Positions 22,919 to 26,368 of a DNA stretch of 26,368 nucleotides are shown here, one piece after another. The notes below the pieces were generated by a model. That model did no database searches. It saw only the letters and a list, made by a program, of their open reading frames with translations, and was not told the origin of the DNA. Within the stretch, counting starts at the first letter, position 1. Every line of letters begins with the position of its first letter. The stretch covers positions 1 to 26,368 of the forward strand of contig JABJIU010000245.1 of the NCBI GenBank assembly GCA_018661145.1. Reading direction: 5' to 3'. Origin of the DNA: Pseudomonadota bacterium. Lineage in GTDB: Bacteria; Pseudomonadota; Gammaproteobacteria; Arenicellales; UBA868. A program made the position numbers and the translations under genes.

Positions 22919-24106
22919 ATGGAATATCCAAACCCGCCAGAAGTCCACGCCGATATTTTTGCGCGGAGCCCGAATGCTCCAATGCACAAAGGACCTGGTC
23001 ATTGGTTAAATGAGGAAGCCTGGAGAAGGCCTGGTGGAACAGAGCAAGTACAACAGGGGCTTGATACAGCCTACTGGTTTGGCACACTCATGTCTGATCA
23101 GACAGGGTTGCTGAACCGGCTTTTCTCCATCCTCTGGCACGGGGGCATGATGTGGCGGTCTAAACCCTCCGATCGGGCTTGGCGACCTTGGGTTGATACC
23201 CAATACCCGATTGCGTCATGCTTGGCTCATGGAGGCAGGCTGTTAATAGAGTTCCCGGGGCACCTGCCCGTTTGGGATTGGCTATGGGGTGTTAACAATA
23301 GAAAGATTTCGCGGCACGCAGCAACCCATGGAATTCTTTACTACGTTGATAACGGAAGACCCGCTGAAAGGGTGGGAGACTTCTCTTGGAAACATACTTT
23401 CGAGATTAAGACTAGCCCGTTTCGCCCCTTTCAGGATAAAGGAAAGGGAGGGCACTTTGGCGTAAATCTGGCTGGCGGCGGGGCTGGTTTGGTAAGCCCT
23501 TACACAGGAAATCCGATAGAAGCCGACGGTCGGCACGGCCATCTTTATATGTACTACGTTCGTCGGAGAGGGACCGGCGCAATCCTTGTTGGTGCTGAGG
23601 ACTCCGCGCCACTTGACTGCATTACCCGCGACTGGGGGCCGACTGCCGGCATTGCAACGGTAAACCTGCTTACGGTCCCGCTTACGTTTGCCGATGTACT
23701 CACTGGAGGTGGTACCGTCCGGCAGCCACTGGCTCCCGGGCTTCGTTTAGCCTTACCTCAGGGACAGACCGGCGCATTTCACGCTTTTGGCGTATCGGGG
23801 AGCTACTCATTTACAGGTAGTTCAAAGTTTAAAAAGCTCGGCAGTGCGGCGAAAACGGCGCCCGGCTGGAAGTTTTGGAGCAAAAGCAAGCCCGCAGGGG
23901 AGTCCTTTGCTCGAGTCCCGACTGGAAATGACTGCATATTTGTTAATCCAAGCGACTGGGTATGGCGTGGTCTATTGGAGAGCCGACTGACGTTCGATAT
24001 CATGGACATAGGAAAGTACCCTGCTCCCCCTAGATGGAGGATAGATCCGGCGGGTGAAGGAATCGCAAACGTCTATGACGAGCGGGCGCAACCCGAATTA
24101 TTCTAA
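22919..24106 (+). CDS. Hypothetical protein rich in Trp, Gly and Pro
   Basis: 395 residues, ATG preceded by GAGG. No family recognised. No signal peptide or membrane helix; the composition is soluble and aromatic (HWLNEEAWRRPGG, ILWHGGMMWRSKPSDRAWRPW, PVWDWLWGVNN). The middle has a glycine-rich beta-like region (GGHFGVNLAGGGAGLVSPYTG, then a HGHLYMYYVRRRGTGAILVGAED stretch), and the end a GSYSFTGSSKFKKLGS linker before a basic, Pro-rich segment (TAPGWKFWSKSKPAGES). The last 80 residues look folded (NDCIFVNPSDWVWRGLLESRLTFDIMD). Numerous His, Asp and Gly pairs could suggest an enzyme or a secreted effector, but no catalytic motif is assignable. It stands alone in the accessory stretch. Confidence 0.8.
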   Translation: MEYPNPPEVHADIFARSPNAPMHKGPGHWLNEEAWRRPGGTEQVQQGLDTAYWFGTLMSDQTGLLNRLFSILWHGGMMWRSKPSDRAWRPWVDTQYPIASCLAHGGRLLIEFPGHLPVWDWLWGVNNRKISRHAATHGILYYVDNGRPAERVGDFSWKHTFEIKTSPFRPFQDKGKGGHFGVNLAGGGAGLVSPYTGNPIEADGRHGHLYMYYVRRRGTGAILVGAEDSAPLDCITRDWGPTAGIATVNLLTVPLTFADVLTGGGTVRQPLAPGLRLALPQGQTGAFHAFGVSGSYSFTGSSKFKKLGSAAKTAPGWKFWSKSKPAGESFARVPTGNDCIFVNPSDWVWRGLLESRLTFDIMDIGKYPAPPRWRIDPAGEGIANVYDERAQPELF

Positions 24107-24157
24107 AAACTACTGCAAATGATTCGAGTCTCCGTGTCGAATGGATACGGTTTCTCT

Positions 24158-24184
24158 GATTAAATTTTTAATCGTACCCTTTTT
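24158..24184 (+). terminator. Weak possible terminator after the 395-residue gene
   Basis: GATTAAA, TT, TTTAATC (24158-24173) forms a short A:T stem 52 bp after the stop codon, followed by a five-T run at 24180-24184. The two-base loop and the seven-base gap make it a poor match to a standard terminator. Confidence 0.25.
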
Positions 24185-24212
24185 CAATTATTAATATCAC
24201 TTAGTAGTACGT

Positions 24213-24446
24213 TTAATCTATGCCCTGTCCACCGGATTTGATACGGTGCTGACGTACCGCCCAAGTCTTAGATAATCTTCTATATTTTTCATTTGGTAAA
24301 TCCACGGCGGCGGCACTTGCAGCTTCATAGAGTACCTCTGGTTCTAAACCATATTGTTTAAGTTTTTCAATAAGATAATTTGGCTGATATTGAGCCATGT
24401 AGCCCAATAACCACCATTCAGGTGGAGGTTTTCTTTTCGCTGGCAT
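24213..24446 (-). CDS. Small hypothetical protein
   Basis: 77 residues, basic (MPAKRKPPPEWWLLGYMAQY at the start), mostly predicted helical, soluble, ending KSGGQGID. No family recognised. The ATG at 24444-24446 has no clear ribosome binding site; a TATAAT on the same strand (24448-24453) is only one base upstream, too close for a normal leader. A 15-bp palindrome lies just beyond it. Lower GC than the origin genes. It could be a small accessory protein or a spurious frame; the clean start and coherent composition favour a real gene. Confidence 0.5.
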   Translation of the reverse strand: MPAKRKPPPEWWLLGYMAQYQPNYLIEKLKQYGLEPEVLYEAASAAAVDLPNEKYRRLSKTWAVRQHRIKSGGQGID

Positions 24447-24456
24447 AATTATAGTG

Positions 24457-24471
24457 TACTACGCAGTAGTA
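24457..24471. promoter_or_regulatory. Palindrome upstream of the small gene, candidate operator
   Basis: TACTAC, GCA, GTAGTA: perfect 6-bp arms, ending 4 bp upstream of a minus-strand TATAAT. The position is typical of a repressor site over a promoter spacer, but no matching regulator is identified. Confidence 0.35.
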
Positions 24472-24748
24472 TTTATTTCACAAATCATTGCAGGAAGTAT
24501 CTCTGGGCACTTATCAGGCGCTAAGTAATCGGAAGACCCAACGCGTTTGGCTAGTTTCGTCGTGGCCTTACCAGAAAGAGAGGGTCCGGAATTGCAATAT
24601 GGTGAAGAAAAAGGTTAATGACCTGCGAGTTAGCCGCCGCACGGGGTCAATTTAAGCGAACTGGCGGCCCCAAGCGTGGTATATAGCCGACCGCGACGGC
24701 ATAATGAGATAAGGCTGTTGTTAAGAATCCCAAAACGAGAGAGAGCAT
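24472..24748. other. Non-coding stretch before the stator genes
   Basis: No gene or RNA is seen. TGGTATATA near 24678 could be an extended -10 for the next gene, but there is no convincing -35. The segment marks a return from AT-rich accessory DNA to the higher-GC composition of the genes to the right. Confidence 0.4.
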
Positions 24749-25690
24749 ATGGGTGAGCAGACGCAACTCGCGGGAAGCGAGGACATCTATTCCAGGAAAA
24801 TCCTGACGCAACTGATTGTGCTGGCCGTGGCCATCATCGTAGTCGGCCTGTGGCAGTCGGACTTCCTGGCGGAAATCTATCTCAGAAACCAGCTAACCCA
24901 CGTTGGATGGTTTATCAATGGCGGTATTTTGGTGCTCTTTCTCGCCGGTATCTATCACATCGTTCGGGAATTCCAGCGCTTGAGCTGGGAGGAGCGGGCC
25001 ATTAGCCGCGTGCTACAGAACCTGGATCAGGGTGTTCTGGCAACCGAGGGCGCCGAAGCGGGGTCCCTGATGGTCCGTCGTTACCTCGCGCTTGAGGATC
25101 TGCATCGCCAGCACGCTGTAATTAACCACAGTGCATTGGCCGCGACGCTGGTAGCGCTTGAATCAAGCCGGGTGAGCTTTCCTAAGTTCGTGCACAACGT
25201 GCTCATCCTCACTGGGGTCTTTGGCACGATCGTGTCGTTATCGATTGCGCTACTTGGCGCGTCTGATGTGATTACGTCTACAACGGAAATTGGTGGATTG
25301 AGCATGATCATCCACGGCATGTCGACAGCGTTGTCGACCACGATGACTGCGATCTTTACTTACCTCTTTTTTGGTTATTTCTATCTCCGGCTCATGGATG
25401 GCCAGACCCACGTGGTGAGCCGGATCGAGGAAGCGACAAGTCGTATCCTGCTGCCAAGGTTCCAGATTGAACCGGAAAAAGCAGCAGAGCAGCTTACCCA
25501 TATCGTGCGCACGGCCGCAGCGCTGGTCGAGCGGCTGGATAAGTCGCAAGCCGGCTATGCCGAGGTTGCTGAAGACATGCGCAGTCTCCTGGCAAGTTAT
25601 CGCGACGAAATGCAGCGCAACAGCGAGGGCCTGATCGAAATGACCCAGGTGCTGCGTGAAGGTTTCCGGCTGAACGACCCAAAACGGTAG
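24749..25690 (+). CDS. MotA/TolQ/ExbB-family proton channel protein
   Basis: 313 residues. Membrane helices are predicted at about 18-34, 53-72, 148-170 and 194-216, with a cytoplasmic loop between helices 2 and 3 and a charged helical tail of about 95 residues after helix 4: the MotA-like layout. Family-like motifs are LTGVFGTIVSLSIALLGA in helix 3 and GGLSMIIHGMSTALSTTMTAIFTYLF in helix 4. Such proteins form a pentamer around two MotB/TolR/ExbD-type subunits and convert proton flow into movement. Six bases after its stop lies the gene for the matching subunit. The tail is much shorter than in the ZorA protein of Zorya defence systems. The ribosome binding site GAGAGAG is adequate. Confidence 0.88.
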   Translation: MGEQTQLAGSEDIYSRKILTQLIVLAVAIIVVGLWQSDFLAEIYLRNQLTHVGWFINGGILVLFLAGIYHIVREFQRLSWEERAISRVLQNLDQGVLATEGAEAGSLMVRRYLALEDLHRQHAVINHSALAATLVALESSRVSFPKFVHNVLILTGVFGTIVSLSIALLGASDVITSTTEIGGLSMIIHGMSTALSTTMTAIFTYLFFGYFYLRLMDGQTHVVSRIEEATSRILLPRFQIEPEKAAEQLTHIVRTAAALVERLDKSQAGYAEVAEDMRSLLASYRDEMQRNSEGLIEMTQVLREGFRLNDPKR

Positions 25691-25696
25691 CGGCCT

Positions 25697-26368
25697 GTGG
25701 CGATTACCCGGACAGACGGTTTTGTAGACCTGCGGGTCTCGCCCATGGTCAGTGGGCGATCAGATGAAGACAGTGTATGGCCGTCGTTTACGGATATCAT
25801 GACGGTTGTTGTGCTGATCTTCCTGGTCGCTTTAGTTGTGATCCTGATGCGCAACACTGAACTCGTGGGCCAGCTACGCGAGTCTGTGACCGAGACCGAG
25901 ACCATGACGAGCCAGCGTGGCCAGATGGAAATGCGCATGGCGTCTTTGGGAGACGAAGTCGTGCGCCTTCGGTCGATACTTGAACAAAGCGAAGCCGAAC
26001 GCTCAGCGGCCGAGCAAACCATCGCACTGAAGGAAGGCGAGATTTCATCGTTGTTGAACGATGTTGGCGCTCTTCAAAAAATGCGCGATGCGCTGGCGGG
26101 TGAGAAAGCCAGCCTTGGTGAACAACTTGCTGCCGTGAAAGAGGAACGCAAGCAACTCACCGGAGAAAAAGCAGCTCTGTCTGATGAGCTCACGGAGGTG
26201 ACTTCAGCACGCAAGCAACTTAGCGAAGAAAAAACCGCGCTATTGGCTACTCAGCAGGAGCTTGAAGCCGAGCTTGCGTCCCTTGAACAGGATCGCACCA
26301 CGTTGCAGGCCACAAGAGCATCCCTACAGACCGAGGTCGCTGGACTGATCGCCACCCGAGAGCAACTC
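25697..26368 (+). CDS. MotB/TolR-like stator subunit with long coiled coil, 3' end cut by window
   Basis: 224 codons visible, no stop before the window ends. The start is GTG 25697; ATG 25745 is an alternative. A short cytoplasmic N terminus leads into WPSFTDIMTVVVLIFLVALVVIL (about 28-50), one membrane helix with Asp33 near its start, in the place of the proton-carrying Asp32 of E. coli MotB (ADFMTAMMAFFLV). After the membrane, a coiled coil runs from about residue 55 to the end. From about residue 134 it is built of four 21-residue repeats, (A/T/S)(G/E)EK-(A/T)(S/A)L-..., three heptads each. The C terminus (OmpA-like, or other) cannot be seen. It pairs with the channel gene upstream. Confidence 0.85.
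   Translation, partial: MAITRTDGFVDLRVSPMVSGRSDEDSVWPSFTDIMTVVVLIFLVALVVILMRNTELVGQLRESVTETETMTSQRGQMEMRMASLGDEVVRLRSILEQSEAERSAAEQTIALKEGEISSLLNDVGALQKMRDALAGEKASLGEQLAAVKEERKQLTGEKAALSDELTEVTSARKQLSEEKTALLATQQELEAELASLEQDRTTLQATRASLQTEVAGLIATREQL

Noticed and set aside
25408..25415. CCACGTGG, a possible third parS
   Set aside because: Only the inner 8 bp match; flanks do not continue the palindrome and it lies within the MotA-like gene.
24749..26368. Calling the stator pair a Zorya system
   Set aside because: The MotA-like tail is short, no OmpA domain is visible and no ZorC, ZorD or ZorE partner is in the window; the evidence is not enough.
1..26368. CRISPR arrays, tRNA, rRNA, insertion sequences
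   Set aside because: No spaced repeat array, cloverleaf, rRNA segment, transposase or terminal inverted repeats were seen.

Overview
The window is the chromosomal origin region of a gammaproteobacterium. The evidence is the gene set and the Gammaproteobacteria-type proteins: an 805-residue GyrB with the long insert, a YidC with a large periplasmic domain, LysM/TolC and MlaA envelope genes, and an atpIBEFHAGD operon. Base composition looks moderate (about 50-55 % GC by eye). I cannot name a genus.

Left arm (1-5300): a minus-strand F-type ATP synthase operon, atpI-B-E-F-H-A-G and the first codons of atpD, behind a good sigma70-type promoter at 5261-5290. A DsbA/FrnE-like thiol oxidoreductase lies upstream, where many relatives carry rsmG-parA-parB. 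Positions 5997-6672 hold only an interrupted reading frame.

Envelope and housekeeping block (6673-12349), mostly plus strand: an isoaspartyl-methyltransferase-family protein, a TolC-type channel with an N-terminal LysM domain, a convergent exported protein resembling the FAH/MhpD hydratase fold without its metal ligands, a helix-turn-helix/coiled-coil protein coupled to mlaA, then apaH-apaG. A near-perfect AT-rich hairpin at 12349-12382 separates apaG from convergent gyrB.

Replication core (12381-18000): minus-strand dnaA-dnaN-gyrB without recF. Two 14-bp ParB-type parS palindromes sit in the dnaN-gyrB gap. Perfect DnaA boxes flank dnaA on both sides: two in the dnaN-dnaA gap and two in the dnaA-rpmH gap. 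The second gap also has 10-bp-spaced repeats and the rpmH promoter, and is the best oriC candidate. Rightward from it run rpmH-rnpA-yidD-yidC-mnmE. mnmE contains a sharply bounded patch of about 29 % GC that ends at a perfect DnaA box.

Right arm (21705-24748): an accessory stretch where mnmG would often follow. It has a minus-strand unknown gene with amber-interrupted upstream frame, a 395-residue Trp/Gly-rich unknown protein, and a small unknown protein. From 24749 to the end is a MotA/TolQ/ExbB-family channel protein followed by a MotB-like subunit, with one membrane helix bearing Asp33 and a long coiled coil of 21-residue repeats. The window cuts this gene. This putative ion-driven stator pair is the best candidate for an unusual system here.
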